The position numbers and the translations under genes are program-made. The notes beneath the pieces were generated by a model that was not told where the DNA came from, did no database searches, and saw nothing but the letters and a program-made list of their open reading frames with translations. From Streptomyces blattellae (GTDB lineage Bacteria; Actinomycetota; Actinomycetes; Streptomycetales; Streptomycetaceae): a stretch of DNA of 64,000 nt. This document shows, in pieces, positions 7,755-16,902 of this stretch. Position 1 is the stretch's first letter. Each line of letters starts with the position of its first letter. The stretch is taken from NCBI RefSeq assembly GCF_009709555.1, contig NZ_WJBG01000227.1, forward strand, positions 1-64,000, in the 5' to 3' direction.

Positions 7755-10514
7755 ATGCCCCCCAATACCACCGCCTCATCGGGTCAGCAGCCCGGCAAGT
7801 CCCGGAGGAAGAAGGGGCGCACAGCCCGTCTGATCGTCCTCGTCCTCGTGCTGGCCGTCGTCGGAGGCGTCGCCTACGGGGGGTACTGGTCCATCAGCAC
7901 CGTCCGCGCCTCCTTCCCGCAGACCAAGGGCTCAATCTCGCTCGACGGCCTGTCGGCGCCCGTCGACGTCAAGCGTGACGGCAACGGCATCCCGCAGATC
8001 TACGCCTCCACCGACGAGGACCTGTTCATGGCGCAGGGCTTCGTCCAGGCGCAGGACCGGTTCTACGAGATGGACGTGCGCCGGCACATGACCTCCGGTC
8101 GTCTGTCGGAGATGTTCGGCAAGGACCAGGTCGACAACGACGAGTTTCTGCGCACCCTGGGCTGGGACCGCGTGGCGAAGGAGGAGTACGACACCAAGCT
8201 GTCGCCCGCCTCGAAGAAGTACCTCCAGGCGTACTCCAAGGGAGTCAACGCCTACCTGGAGGGCAAGGAAGGCAAGGAAATCTCCCTGGAGTACGCGGCT
8301 CTCGGGTTCAGCAACGACTACAAGCCGGAGCAGTGGACCCCGGTCGACTCGGTCGCCTGGCTGAAGGCGATGGGCTGGGACCTGCGCGGCAACATGCAGG
8401 ACGAGATCGACCGCGCCCTGATGACCAGTCGGCTGGGACCCCAGCAGATCGAGGACCTGTACCCGGAGTACCCGTACAGCCGGAACCAGGCGATCGTCGA
8501 GGAGGGCCAGTACGACGACCTCACGCAGACCTTCGAGCAGAGCGACAGCGCGAGCGGCACGTCAGGGACGTCCACGAGCGGCACGACGGGCCAGACCTCC
8601 GACACGGCCTCCTCGGCCCTCCAGACCCAGCTGTCGGGCCTCTACGACGCCCTGGACGACCTCCCCGCGGCAGTCGGCGTGAACGGCAGCGGCATCGGCT
8701 CCAACGCCTGGGTCGTCTCCGGCCAGCACACCATCACCGGCAAGCCGCTGCTGGCCAACGACCCGCACCTGTCGGCCTCGCTGCCGTCCGTCTGGTACCA
8801 GATGGGCCTGCACTGCCGCAGCGTCTCCAGCAAGTGCCAGTACGACGTCAGCGGCTACACCTTCGCGGGCATGCCCGGCGTGATCATCGGCCACAACCAG
8901 GACATCTCCTGGGGCATGACCAACTCCGGCGTCGATGTCACCGACCTCTACCTGGAGAAGCTCACCGGCGACGGCTACCTGTACGACGACAAGGTCAAGC
9001 CGTTCACCACGCGTGAGGAGACCATCAAGGTCGCCGGCGGCCCCTCCAAGAAGATCGTCGTCCGTGAGACCAACAACGGGCCCCTGCTGTCCGACCGCGA
9101 CGACGAGCTGGTGAAGGTCGGCAAGAAGGCCACCGTCGACACCGCCGCCCCCGACCGCGGCGACGGCTACGGCGTCTCCCTGCGCTGGACCGCCCTGGAT
9201 GCGGGCACCACCATGGACGCCGTCTTCGCCATGAACAAGGCGGCCGACTGGGACGAATTCCGTGAGGCGGCCGAGTTGTTCGAGGTGCCCTCGCAGAACC
9301 TGGTCTACGCCGACACCGAGGGCAACATCGGCTACACGCTGCCCGGAAAGATCCCCACGCGCTCCGCGGAGCACACCGGCGCGATCCCGGCGCCGGGCTG
9401 GGACCCCGCGTACCGGTGGACCGGCTACATCGACCAGGACGAACTGCCCTACGAGCTCAACCCCCAACGCGGCTACATCGTCACCGCCAACCAGGCCGTC
9501 ATCGATCCGGACAGGTATCCCTACACGCTCACCACGGACTGGGGCTACGGCACCCGCAGCCAGCGGATCACCGACCTGATCCAGTCGAAGATCGACGACG
9601 GCGGCAAGATCTCCACCGACGACATGCGCCAGATGCAGCTCGACAACAGCAGTGAGATCGCCAAGCTGCTCGTGCCTCAGCTGCTGAAGATCGACGTCGC
9701 CGACAAGGACGTCCGCGAGGCCCAGAAGCTCCTCGAAGGCTGGGACTACACCCAGGACTCCGACTCGGCGGCGGCCGCCTACTTCAACTCGGTCTGGCGC
9801 AACATCCTCAAGCTCGCCTTTGGCAACAAGCTGCCCAAGGAGCTGCGGGTCGAGGGCCAGTGCCTGTGGGTCGACCCGGTCGACACCACCGGCCCGGCGG
9901 ACGAGACCCGGAAGGTGCGCGAGTGCGGCCAGCGCGATGCCTCCCAGGCACAGCCGGACGGCGGTGACCGCTGGTTCGAGGTGGTGCGCAACCTCATGGA
10001 CGACCCGAACAGCGACTGGTGGACGACGCCCCGCTCGGGCACCCGCCCGGCCGCCGACAACCGCGACGAGCTGTTCGAGCGCGCCATGATCGACGCCCGC
10101 TGGGAGCTGACCGCCGAGCTCGGCAAGGACATCGACACCTGGAGCTGGGGCCGGCTGCACCGGCTGTTCCTGGACAACCAGACCCTGGGCACCGACGGCC
10201 CCGCCTTCCTGCAGTACGTCCTCAACCGCGGCCCCTGGAGGCTCAGTGGCGGCGAAGGGGCGGTCAACGCGACCGGCTGGAACGCCGCTGGCGGCTACGG
10301 CGTCGTCTGGGTGCCGTCGATGCGCATGGTGGTCAACCTCGCCGACCTCGACAAATCGAAGTGGATCAACCTGACCGGCGCGTCAGGGCATGCCTATAAC
10401 GCCCATTACACCGATCAGACGGACAAATGGGTCAAGGGTGAGCTGCTCGACTGGTCCTTCTCGGACAAGGCGGTCGAGGAGAGCACCAGTGACACGCTCG
10501 TGCTGAAGCCCTGA
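7755..10514 (+). CDS. Penicillin acylase family protein (Ntn hydrolase)
   Basis: From ATG 7755 (AAGGA site six bases upstream) the protein is 919 residues. A basic stretch and one membrane anchor (LIVLVLVLAVVGGVAYGGYW) are at residues about 23-45. Then comes the alpha-subunit region and a Ser/Gly/Thr linker (SASGTSGTSTSGTTGQTSDT). The autocatalytic site is GIG-SNAWVVSG, with Ser316 as the predicted nucleophile after self-cleavage. It is followed by GKPLLANDPHL. This is the organisation of penicillin G / acyl-homoserine-lactone acylases, which cleave amide side chains outside the membrane. The substrate is not predictable. The gene ends at a strong palindromic terminator. It is monocistronic and divergent from the antiporter. 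Confidence 0.93.
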   Translation: MPPNTTASSGQQPGKSRRKKGRTARLIVLVLVLAVVGGVAYGGYWSISTVRASFPQTKGSISLDGLSAPVDVKRDGNGIPQIYASTDEDLFMAQGFVQAQDRFYEMDVRRHMTSGRLSEMFGKDQVDNDEFLRTLGWDRVAKEEYDTKLSPASKKYLQAYSKGVNAYLEGKEGKEISLEYAALGFSNDYKPEQWTPVDSVAWLKAMGWDLRGNMQDEIDRALMTSRLGPQQIEDLYPEYPYSRNQAIVEEGQYDDLTQTFEQSDSASGTSGTSTSGTTGQTSDTASSALQTQLSGLYDALDDLPAAVGVNGSGIGSNAWVVSGQHTITGKPLLANDPHLSASLPSVWYQMGLHCRSVSSKCQYDVSGYTFAGMPGVIIGHNQDISWGMTNSGVDVTDLYLEKLTGDGYLYDDKVKPFTTREETIKVAGGPSKKIVVRETNNGPLLSDRDDELVKVGKKATVDTAAPDRGDGYGVSLRWTALDAGTTMDAVFAMNKAADWDEFREAAELFEVPSQNLVYADTEGNIGYTLPGKIPTRSAEHTGAIPAPGWDPAYRWTGYIDQDELPYELNPQRGYIVTANQAVIDPDRYPYTLTTDWGYGTRSQRITDLIQSKIDDGGKISTDDMRQMQLDNSSEIAKLLVPQLLKIDVADKDVREAQKLLEGWDYTQDSDSAAAAYFNSVWRNILKLAFGNKLPKELRVEGQCLWVDPVDTTGPADETRKVRECGQRDASQAQPDGGDRWFEVVRNLMDDPNSDWWTTPRSGTRPAADNRDELFERAMIDARWELTAELGKDIDTWSWGRLHRLFLDNQTLGTDGPAFLQYVLNRGPWRLSGGEGAVNATGWNAAGGYGVVWVPSMRMVVNLADLDKSKWINLTGASGHAYNAHYTDQTDKWVKGELLDWSFSDKAVEESTSDTLVLKP

Positions 10515-10521
10515 GGAGTTG

Positions 10522-10555
10522 AAATGGCCCTCCACGCGCGCGTGGAGGGCCATTT
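10522..10555. terminator. Perfect 17-bp palindrome, bidirectional terminator
   Basis: AAATGGCCCTCCACGCG is followed directly by its exact reverse complement, ending in ATTT then CCTTTTC. It sits between the convergent acylase gene (stop 10514) and the cyclo-ligase gene (stop 10578), so it can serve both. Confidence 0.88.
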
Positions 10556-10577
10556 CCTTTTCATGGGCGACTGCTCT

Positions 10578-11198
10578 TCATGGGCGACTGAAGCGACGTA
10601 CGCCCGACGGCGTCACCACCGCGTGCACCGGCCGGTCGTGGGCCTCCGCGGGAACCCGCTCGACGACCTCCGAGTCGTACAGGAGCACCACCAGCGCCGG
10701 ATGCGCGCCCGCGCGCTCCAGGCGGGCCAGCACCCGGTCGTACGATCCCCCGCCGCGCCCCAGCCGCATACCGTGCGCGTCGACGGCCAGACCGGGCAGC
10801 AGGACGGCGTCGGCGTCGGTCACCGCGTCCGGACCCAGGCGCTCTCCGGTGGGCTCGAAGAGGGCCATTCTGCCGCCGTGTTGGACCCGTGCGAGGGAGT
10901 CCGCTCCGGCATAGGCGCCCCAGTCCAGGTCGTTGTCCGGCAGGAGCGCCGGGAGCAGAACACGTACGCCCCGCGCGCGTAGTGCGTCCAGCAGCGCGAG
11001 CGTTCCGGGTTCGCTCCCCACGGACACGTACGCCGCCACCGTGCGGGCCTGTGCCAGCTCGGGCAGCTCCAGCGCGCGCTCGCCCAGCGTGTCGGCGGCC
11101 TCCCGCAGGTCATCCGCCGTCAACCTGCTTCTCACCGTGACGAACCCTCGGCGCAACGTTCGCTTGTCAGGCTCAGTCGGACGTTCGATGTGACTCAC
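10578..11198 (-). CDS. 5-formyltetrahydrofolate cyclo-ligase
   Basis: This enzyme converts 5-formyl-THF to 5,10-methenyl-THF using ATP, recovering an inhibitory folate storage form. The 206-residue frame from GTG 11198 (VSHIERPTEPDKRTLRRGF) shows the VAAYVSVGSEPGTLALLDALRARGVRVLLPAL block. The ATP/folate signature is LLPGLAVDAHGMRLGRGGGSYDR, ending with VLLYDSEVVERVPAEAHDRPV and VVTPSGVRRF. Length is normal for the family. It is divergent from galU, with a ~95-bp shared promoter region. A much longer upstream frame exists but is antisense to galU and was rejected. Confidence 0.93.
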   Translation of the reverse strand: MSHIERPTEPDKRTLRRGFVTVRSRLTADDLREAADTLGERALELPELAQARTVAAYVSVGSEPGTLALLDALRARGVRVLLPALLPDNDLDWGAYAGADSLARVQHGGRMALFEPTGERLGPDAVTDADAVLLPGLAVDAHGMRLGRGGGSYDRVLARLERAGAHPALVVLLYDSEVVERVPAEAHDRPVHAVVTPSGVRRFSRP

Positions 11199-11292
11199 AG
11201 GTCGCACCCCGAATCCTTCCAATACGCTCATATGGCAGCCAATTGACCGGAGCCACAGATTCCCTACAAAGGCACCGGATAAGGTTGCGGGC

Positions 11293-12219
11293 ATGACTGA
11301 GTCGCACCCAAGGATCACCAAGGCTGTCATTCCCGCGGCGGGCCTCGGCACCCGGTTCCTGCCGGCCACCAAAGCCACTCCCAAGGAGATGCTGCCGGTC
11401 GTCGACAAGCCGGCGATCCAGTACGTGGTCGAGGAGGCCGTGTCCGCCGGTCTCGACGACGTCCTCATGATCACAGGCCGCAACAAGCGCCCCCTGGAGG
11501 ACCACTTCGACCGCAACTACGAGCTGGAATCGGCCCTTCAGAAGAAGGGCGACGCCGGCCGGCTCGCCAAGGTGCAGGAGTCCAGCGACCTCGCCACCAT
11601 GCACTACGTGCGCCAGGGCGACCCCAGGGGCCTCGGCCACGCCGTGCTCTGCGCGGCCCCGCACGTGGGCCAGGAGCCCTTCGCCGTCCTCCTCGGCGAC
11701 GACCTGATCGACCCGCGCGACCCGCTGCTCAAGCGGATGGTCGAGGTGCAGAAGCAGCGCGGCGGCAGCGTCATCGCACTCATGGAGGTCGCGCCCGAGC
11801 AGATCCACCTCTACGGATGCGCGGCCGTCGCGGAGACCGAGGACAGCGATGTCGTCAGGGTGAGCGGCCTGGTCGAGAAGCCCGACCTGGCGGACGCCCC
11901 GTCGAACTACGCCATCATCGGCCGCTACGTCCTCGACCCGCACATCTTCGGCATCCTGCGCGAGACCGAGCCGGGCCGCGGTGGCGAGATCCAGCTCACC
12001 GACGCCCTCCAGCAGCTCTCACAGACGCATACATCAGCGGCTACCGCCGCGGGGAAGGCCGGCGGCCCGGTGCACGGCGTCGTCTTCAAGGGCCGCCGCT
12101 ATGACACCGGCGACCGCGGCGACTATCTGCGTGCCATTGTCAGACTCGCGTGCGAACGTGAAGACCTGGGCCCGGACTTCCGGGCCTGGCTTCGCAGTTA
12201 CGTAGCCGAGGAGATGTAG
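11293..12219 (+). CDS. galU: UTP-glucose-1-phosphate uridylyltransferase
   Basis: This cytoplasmic enzyme makes UDP-glucose from UTP and glucose-1-phosphate for glycans, trehalose and cell-wall precursors. The 308-residue product starts MTESHPRITKAVIPAAGLGTRFLPATKATPKEM. This contains the nucleotide-binding GLGTRFLP loop and the KEMLPVVDKP motif. Further motifs are GLGHAVLCA, FAVLLGDDLI, GLVEKPDL and the RGGEIQLTDAL metal/sugar site. Only five bases separate it from moeA, so the two are probably cotranscribed. The same order galU-glp is found in other actinobacteria, where Glp is a division protein. Confidence 0.96.
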   Translation: MTESHPRITKAVIPAAGLGTRFLPATKATPKEMLPVVDKPAIQYVVEEAVSAGLDDVLMITGRNKRPLEDHFDRNYELESALQKKGDAGRLAKVQESSDLATMHYVRQGDPRGLGHAVLCAAPHVGQEPFAVLLGDDLIDPRDPLLKRMVEVQKQRGGSVIALMEVAPEQIHLYGCAAVAETEDSDVVRVSGLVEKPDLADAPSNYAIIGRYVLDPHIFGILRETEPGRGGEIQLTDALQQLSQTHTSAATAAGKAGGPVHGVVFKGRRYDTGDRGDYLRAIVRLACEREDLGPDFRAWLRSYVAEEM

Positions 12220-12224
12220 CAACG

Positions 12225-13547
12225 TTGAGCAGCGCCGCGCCCCGCACCGCCGGTCAGGACCACCTCTGGTCGGTGGACGAGCACTTGGAGGACATCCTCG
12301 CCACCGTCCGCCCCCTCGATCCCATCGAGCTGCAACTCCTCGACGCCCAGGGCTGCGTCCTGGTCGAGGACGTCACAGTGCCGGTGTCCCTGCCGCCGTT
12401 CGACAACAGCTCCATGGACGGGTACGCGGTGCGGGTCGCGGATGTCGCGGGCGCGAGCGAGGAGTTCCCGGCGGTCCTGGAGGTCGTCGGGGACGTCGCG
12501 GCGGGCCAGGCCGAGCTGCTCCAGGTGGGGCCCGGCCAGGCCGCCCGCATCATGACCGGCGCCCCGCTGCCGCCCGGCGCCGAGACCGTGGTCCCCGTGG
12601 AGTGGACCGACGGAGGCCTCGGCGAGGGCCCGGTGACCGGGATGCGCGCGCGCAGCCTGGCCCCCGCGGGCGCCGACGGGCATGTGCAGGTGTACCGGCC
12701 GGCCGAGGCACGCGCGCACGTACGCGCGAAGGGCAGCGACGTGAAGGCCGGAGACCGCGCCCTGGAAGCCGGCACCGTCCTCGGGCCGCCGCAGATCGCG
12801 CTGCTCGCCGCCATCGGCCGCGGCACGGTGCGGGTGCGCCCGCGCCCGCGCGTGGTGGTGCTGTCCACCGGCAGCGAACTCGTGCAGCCCGACGAGGAAC
12901 TCGCCAGCGGCCAGATCTACGACTCCAACAGCTTCGCCCTCACCGCCTGCGCCCGCGACGCCGGCGCCATCGCCTACCGCGTGGGCGCCGTCGCCGACGA
13001 CGCCGAGACGCTCCGGTCCACCATCGAGGACCAGCTCGTCCGCGCCGACCTCATGGTCACCACCGGCGGGGTGAGCGTCGGCGCGTACGACGTCGTCAAG
13101 GAGGCGCTGTCGCACGTCGGGGACGAGGACGAGGCGGGCAGCGGAATCGACTTCCGCAAGCTCGCCATGCAGCCCGGCAAGCCCCAGGGCTTCGGCTCCA
13201 TCGGCCCCGACCACACACCGCTGCTCGCGCTCCCGGGCAACCCGGTGTCGTCGTACGTCTCCTTCGAGCTGTTCGTCCGCCCCGCGATCCGCACCCTCAT
13301 GGGCCTCGACGACGTCCACCGGCCGACGACCCGGGCCACGCTCACCGCGGACCAGGCGCTGACCTCGCCGAAGGGGCGCAGACAGTTCATGCGGGGGACG
13401 TACGCCGACGGCAAGGTCACCCCGGTCGGCGGGGCCGGATCCCACCTGGTCGCGGCCCTCGCGCACGCGGACGCGTTGATCGTGGTCCCCGAGAACGTGG
13501 AGTCCGTCGAGCCCGGCACAGAGGTCGAGGTGGTCCTGCTCCGCTGA
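12225..13547 (+). CDS. moeA: Molybdopterin molybdotransferase MoeA / gephyrin-like protein Glp
   Basis: The 440-residue product (TTG start at 12225) has the MoeA layout. The N-terminal domain carries PPFDNSSMDGYAVR and MTGAPLPPGAETVVPVEWT. The MPT-binding domain follows with VVVLSTGSEL, YDSNS and VTTGGVSVGAYDVVKEAL, then LPGNPVSSYVSFELFVRP. The C-terminal beta-barrel ends RRQFMRGTYADGKV. MoeA inserts molybdate into adenylylated molybdopterin. In Corynebacterium the homologous Glp beside galU binds FtsZ and the membrane receptor GlpR. The same neighbourhood, with a GlpR/SepX gene four genes on, suggests this copy may act in division, in cofactor synthesis, or in both. moaC and mogA directly follow, favouring at least some cofactor role. 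Confidence 0.93.
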   Translation: MSSAAPRTAGQDHLWSVDEHLEDILATVRPLDPIELQLLDAQGCVLVEDVTVPVSLPPFDNSSMDGYAVRVADVAGASEEFPAVLEVVGDVAAGQAELLQVGPGQAARIMTGAPLPPGAETVVPVEWTDGGLGEGPVTGMRARSLAPAGADGHVQVYRPAEARAHVRAKGSDVKAGDRALEAGTVLGPPQIALLAAIGRGTVRVRPRPRVVVLSTGSELVQPDEELASGQIYDSNSFALTACARDAGAIAYRVGAVADDAETLRSTIEDQLVRADLMVTTGGVSVGAYDVVKEALSHVGDEDEAGSGIDFRKLAMQPGKPQGFGSIGPDHTPLLALPGNPVSSYVSFELFVRPAIRTLMGLDDVHRPTTRATLTADQALTSPKGRRQFMRGTYADGKVTPVGGAGSHLVAALAHADALIVVPENVESVEPGTEVEVVLLR

Positions 13548-13629
13548 GCGTCCCAGGTTGGGAGTACCGTGTCGCGCACAACAGGCCCGGCGCCGTACCG
13601 CCCCGGGCCCGGACCGGGAGCGCCGCACG

Positions 13630-14142
13630 ATGACTGTGCCTTCCCGGGGGGAGACCCCCGGACCCCCTATGCAGGACCGACTGACGCATATCGACGACGC
13701 GGGCGCCGCGCGCATGGTCGACGTGTCCGGGAAGGACGTGACCGCGCGCACGGCCAGCGCCAGTGGCCGCGTCCTCGTCTCGCCTCGCGTGGTCGAGCTG
13801 CTGCGCGGCGAAGGGATGCCCAAGGGCGACGCCCTGGCCACCGCGCGCATCGCGGGCATCATGGGCGCCAAACGCACCCCGGATCTGATCCCGCTGTGTC
13901 ACCCGTTGTCGGTGTCGGGTGTGAAACTGGATCTGTCGGTCGCGGACGACGCCGTGGAGATCCGGGCCACCGTGAAGACGACGGACCGCACGGGTGTCGA
14001 GATGGAGGCGCTCACCGCGGTCTCCGTCGCCGCACTCACCGTGATCGACATGGTCAAGGCGGTCGACAAGGGAGCGGTCATCACGAACGTACGGGTGGAG
14101 GAGAAGACGGGCGGCAAGTCGGGCGACTGGAGCCGGGCATGA
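13630..14142 (+). CDS. moaC: Cyclic pyranopterin monophosphate synthase MoaC
   Basis: Converts the MoaA product to cyclic pyranopterin monophosphate in molybdenum-cofactor synthesis. From ATG 13630 it is 170 residues; a second ATG at 13669 (MQDRLTHID) matches the compact family N-terminus and is an alternative start. Family blocks are all present: MVDVSGKDVTARTA, AGIMGAKRTPDLIPLCHPL with the active-site Cys-His, TTDRTGVEMEALTAVSVAALTVIDM, and VKAVDKGAVI with the catalytic Lys-Asp-Lys. It overlaps mogA by ATGA, so translation is coupled. No moaA, moaD or moaE is in the window, so the pathway must be completed elsewhere. Confidence 0.95.
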   Translation: MTVPSRGETPGPPMQDRLTHIDDAGAARMVDVSGKDVTARTASASGRVLVSPRVVELLRGEGMPKGDALATARIAGIMGAKRTPDLIPLCHPLSVSGVKLDLSVADDAVEIRATVKTTDRTGVEMEALTAVSVAALTVIDMVKAVDKGAVITNVRVEEKTGGKSGDWSRA

Positions 14143-14645
14143 CGTATCGCGCTCTTGTGGTCACTGCCTCCAACAGGGCGGCCGCCGGGGTCTACGAGGA
14201 CAAGGGCGGCCCGCTGATCGCCGAGGGCCTCAAGGGCTTCGGCTTCGCGGTCGACGGACCGCAGGTCGTCCCCGACGGGGACCCCGTGGAGGCCGCCCTG
14301 CGCGCCGGTGTGGACACGGGATACGACGTGATCGTCACCACCGGCGGCACCGGCATCTCACCCACCGACCGCACGCCCGAGGCGACCCGCAGGGTGATCG
14401 ACCACGAGGTGCCGGGTGTCGCGGAGGCGATCCGGGCGTTCGGTCGGGAGAAGGTGCCGACGGCGGCGCTCTCGCGCGGTCTGGCCGGGGTGGCGGGACG
14501 GACGCTGATCGTCAATCTGCCCGGATCCACCGGCGGGGTGAAGGACGGACTGGCCGTCCTTGAGCCGCTGCTGGTGCACGCCGTCGAGCAGCTCCGCGGC
14601 GGGGACCATGCCAGACCCGGCGCCGGTAGTGGGGGTGCGAGCTGA
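14139..14645 (+). CDS. mogA: MogA/MoaB family molybdopterin adenylyltransferase
   Basis: Activates molybdopterin by adenylylation before molybdate insertion. The 168-residue frame from ATG 14139 shows LVVTASNRAAAGVYEDKGGP at the start, YDVIVTTGGTGISPTDRTPEAT in the centre (nucleotide loop TTGGTG), and LIVNLPGSTGGVKDGL near the end. It overlaps moaC at its start and the next gene at its stop, placing it in one translationally coupled unit moaC-mogA-acetyltransferase. Confidence 0.94.
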   Translation: MTYRALVVTASNRAAAGVYEDKGGPLIAEGLKGFGFAVDGPQVVPDGDPVEAALRAGVDTGYDVIVTTGGTGISPTDRTPEATRRVIDHEVPGVAEAIRAFGREKVPTAALSRGLAGVAGRTLIVNLPGSTGGVKDGLAVLEPLLVHAVEQLRGGDHARPGAGSGGAS

Positions 14646-15304
14646 ACACCCCATCCTGGCCGGTCGTGCTGGCGGACGGCGATGTCGTCCTCCGGCCGAT
14701 AAAGCTGCGCGACCAGCGCGCCTGGCGCGAGGTGAACCGGCGCAACCGCGACTGGCTGCGGCCCTGGGAGGCGACGATTCCGCCGCCCACACCGAGCGGG
14801 CCGATCGCGCACCGACCGACCTACCGGCAGATGGTGCGCCATCTGCGGTCCGAGGCGAGCGCGGGCCGGATGCTGCCGTTCGTGATCGAGTACCAGGGGC
14901 GGCTGGTGGGCCAGTTGACGGTGGCCGGGATCACCTGGGGCTCGATGTGCTCGGGGCACGTCGGCTACTGGGTGGACGAGGCGGTGGCCGGCCGCGGTGT
15001 GATGCCGACGGCCGTGGCGCTGGTCGTGGACCACTGTTTCCGGACCGTCGGTCTGCACCGCATCGAGGTCTGCATTCGCCCGGAGAACGGGCCCAGCCGC
15101 CGGGTCGTGGAGAAACTCGGATTCCGCGAGGAGGGGCTGCGTCCGCGTTATCTGCACATCGACGGCGCCTGGCGCGACCACCTCGTCTTCGCGTTCACCG
15201 CGGAAGAGGTCCCCGAGGGGCTGCTGAGCCGCTGGCGCCGGGCGCAGCGCTCCCAGCAAGCGCCGCGTACGAACCCGCACAACACCCAGGGGAACCCCGC
15301 GTAG
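14642..15304 (+). CDS. GNAT N-acetyltransferase, RimJ/RimL type
   Basis: The product is about 220 residues with the RimJ-type acetyl-CoA fold. It opens VLADGDVVLRPIKLRDQRAWREVNRRNRDWLRPWE, then has IEYQGRLVGQLTVAGI and a GYWVDEAVAGRGVMPTAVALV CoA-binding loop. HRIEVCIRPENGPSRRVVEKLGFREEG follows. RimJ/RimL enzymes acetylate N-termini of ribosomal or other proteins; the target is unknown. Start is uncertain: a CTG at 14642 overlaps the mogA stop (CTGA) behind a GGGGGTGCGAG site, while a GTG at 14666 lacks one. The position between moeA/glp and sepX/glpR matches the arrangement in other actinobacteria. Confidence 0.87.
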   Translation: MNTPSWPVVLADGDVVLRPIKLRDQRAWREVNRRNRDWLRPWEATIPPPTPSGPIAHRPTYRQMVRHLRSEASAGRMLPFVIEYQGRLVGQLTVAGITWGSMCSGHVGYWVDEAVAGRGVMPTAVALVVDHCFRTVGLHRIEVCIRPENGPSRRVVEKLGFREEGLRPRYLHIDGAWRDHLVFAFTAEEVPEGLLSRWRRAQRSQQAPRTNPHNTQGNPA

Positions 15305-15503
15305 CTCAGAAATTGAATATGTGTTCGAGTGAATAAGTGTTCGAAATTAATCGCCGATGACCGGCTCGGGGCATTAAATTCCCGCCCTCGGTGGCCTGCT
15401 GATCGCATCGGTCACAAAAAAAGTTCGAAATATCAGCCAGATCGTGCGACACACCGGCTCAATTGGCAGATGGCCTCACGCAAACCCCTCTACCGTGTGA
15501 GGC

Positions 15504-16808
15504 GTGAGCAGCAGCGGCCTCATCTACGCAGTCATTGTCGGGGCCTGGGCCGCCTACTTGGTGCCGATGTGGCTCCGTAGGCAGGACGAGCTGAACGAGG
15601 CCCGTCCGACGGAACGCTTCAGCACCGCCATCCGGCTGCTGTCCGGACGGGCGGCGATGGAGCGCCGATACGCCAAGGACCTGCGGGCGCGCTCCACCGA
15701 CGAGGGGGAGCCCAGCGCCGACGACCCGGGCACGGTCACCGATTCGGTGGACGTCCGGGCCTTCGCCGTGGCCCCGGCCCGCCCGCAGGCACGCGCGGCG
15801 GTTCAGCCGGCGGCTCAGAGGCGCTCGGAGCCGGCGCGTGAACAGGCGCCCGCGCCGCAGCCGAAATCCACGCATGCGTCCGGGCACGAAGCCAAACCCG
15901 CACCCGAATCCGCCGCCGCGCCGCCGCGCAAGCGGGTGCCGTCCGCCCGGCGTGCCCCTGACGCGGAGGCGGCCGAGGCGCGGGCCCGGCGCTCGAAGGT
16001 CCTCGCGCGTCGCCGGCGCACCACGGTGGTCCTCTTCCTCGCCTTCACCCTCGGCGCGATCGTCGCCGCGGTCGGCGGGCTCGCGTTCCTCTGGGCGCCC
16101 GGCGTGCCGGCTGTGCTGCTCAGCGCGTACATCGTCTACCTGCGCGCCCAGGAACGACGTCGCTTCGCCTACCAGATGGACCGGCGCCAAGCCGAGGCCG
16201 CCGCGCAGCGGCTGCGGGAGCGCGCCCGCCAGCCGCGTCGGCGAACCTCCGCCGAAGCCGGCGCGGGCGCGTGCGCGGGAACCGATGAGCACGACGAAGG
16301 GCCCGAGCCGGAGCAGGACGCCGGCCTCTCGGCCCTCGCCGCCGACCGCCGTGCCCTCGTCGAGCAGACCGACCACGCCGAGTGGGTCGACCAGCAGCGC
16401 GAGCGGCAGCGGCGGCCGGGTCAGGGCGACAGCTGGGACCCGGTGCCGGTGCCGCTGCCGACGTATGTGACAGCGCCCGTCGCTCCGCGGGCCACCGCCG
16501 ACGTGGACCTCGGGGCGCCGGACGCGTGGAGCTCCGCGCGGTCGAGTTCGGCCGTCCGGGACGGCGAGGCGGGGGCAGCGGCGCGTGAGCGTGGCAACAG
16601 CGCCGACGCCGCTGCCGTACGCGAGGCCGCCGAGCGCGAGGCCGCCGAGCGCGAGGAGACGGGCGCCCGCGCCGAGGACAAGGAAGAAGGGGGCGGCCGC
16701 AGCAACGCCCGCCGCGCCGCGTCCGCCCGCCGGGCACGGGAGAGGGGCCGTACGCCCCTGTTCGACCAGTACGAGGACGGCGAGCGGCCCCGCGCGGCGA
16801 ACGAGTAG
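15504..16808 (+). CDS. sepX: SepX/GlpR-type divisome membrane protein
   Basis: The 434-residue product starts at GTG 15504 with a short N-terminal membrane segment (LIYAVIVGAWAAYLVPMWLRR). It continues with a conserved cytoplasmic patch (ELNEARPTERFSTAIRLLSGR) and a long Ala/Pro/Glu-rich disordered region. A pair of adjacent membrane helices follows (TTVVLFLAFTLGAIVAAVGGLAFLW and GVPAVLLSAYIVYL), then an Arg/Glu-rich coiled tail. This topology and the locus beside moeA/glp identify the actinobacterial family called SepX in Streptomyces and GlpR in Corynebacterium. It is a membrane component of the division machinery and receptor for Glp. SepX is required for normal cross-wall and sporulation septum formation (family knowledge). 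A ~200-bp AT-rich leader (15305-15503) holds repeated GTTCGA words and probably its promoter. Confidence 0.82.
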   Translation: MSSSGLIYAVIVGAWAAYLVPMWLRRQDELNEARPTERFSTAIRLLSGRAAMERRYAKDLRARSTDEGEPSADDPGTVTDSVDVRAFAVAPARPQARAAVQPAAQRRSEPAREQAPAPQPKSTHASGHEAKPAPESAAAPPRKRVPSARRAPDAEAAEARARRSKVLARRRRTTVVLFLAFTLGAIVAAVGGLAFLWAPGVPAVLLSAYIVYLRAQERRRFAYQMDRRQAEAAAQRLRERARQPRRRTSAEAGAGACAGTDEHDEGPEPEQDAGLSALAADRRALVEQTDHAEWVDQQRERQRRPGQGDSWDPVPVPLPTYVTAPVAPRATADVDLGAPDAWSSARSSSAVRDGEAGAAARERGNSADAAAVREAAEREAAEREETGARAEDKEEGGGRSNARRAASARRARERGRTPLFDQYEDGERPRAANE

Positions 16809-16902
16809 CCCCCTGCCCGCCCCCGGGTGCTGTCCCCTCAACCAGCGCGGGAACGGATTTCCAAGCATCCGGATCGGGGTGCTAAGGTTTCACTCGTTGC
16901 AA

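Noticed and set aside
8562..10160. Long antisense frame opposite the penicillin acylase gene
   Set aside because: Mirror-frame openness is typical of high-GC DNA. The protein is low-complexity Val/Gly/Arg with no domain, and the plus-strand gene is certain.
15459..16868. Long minus-strand frame opposite sepX
   Set aside because: Same GC-bias artefact. No motif, and it would cover a recognisable divisome gene.
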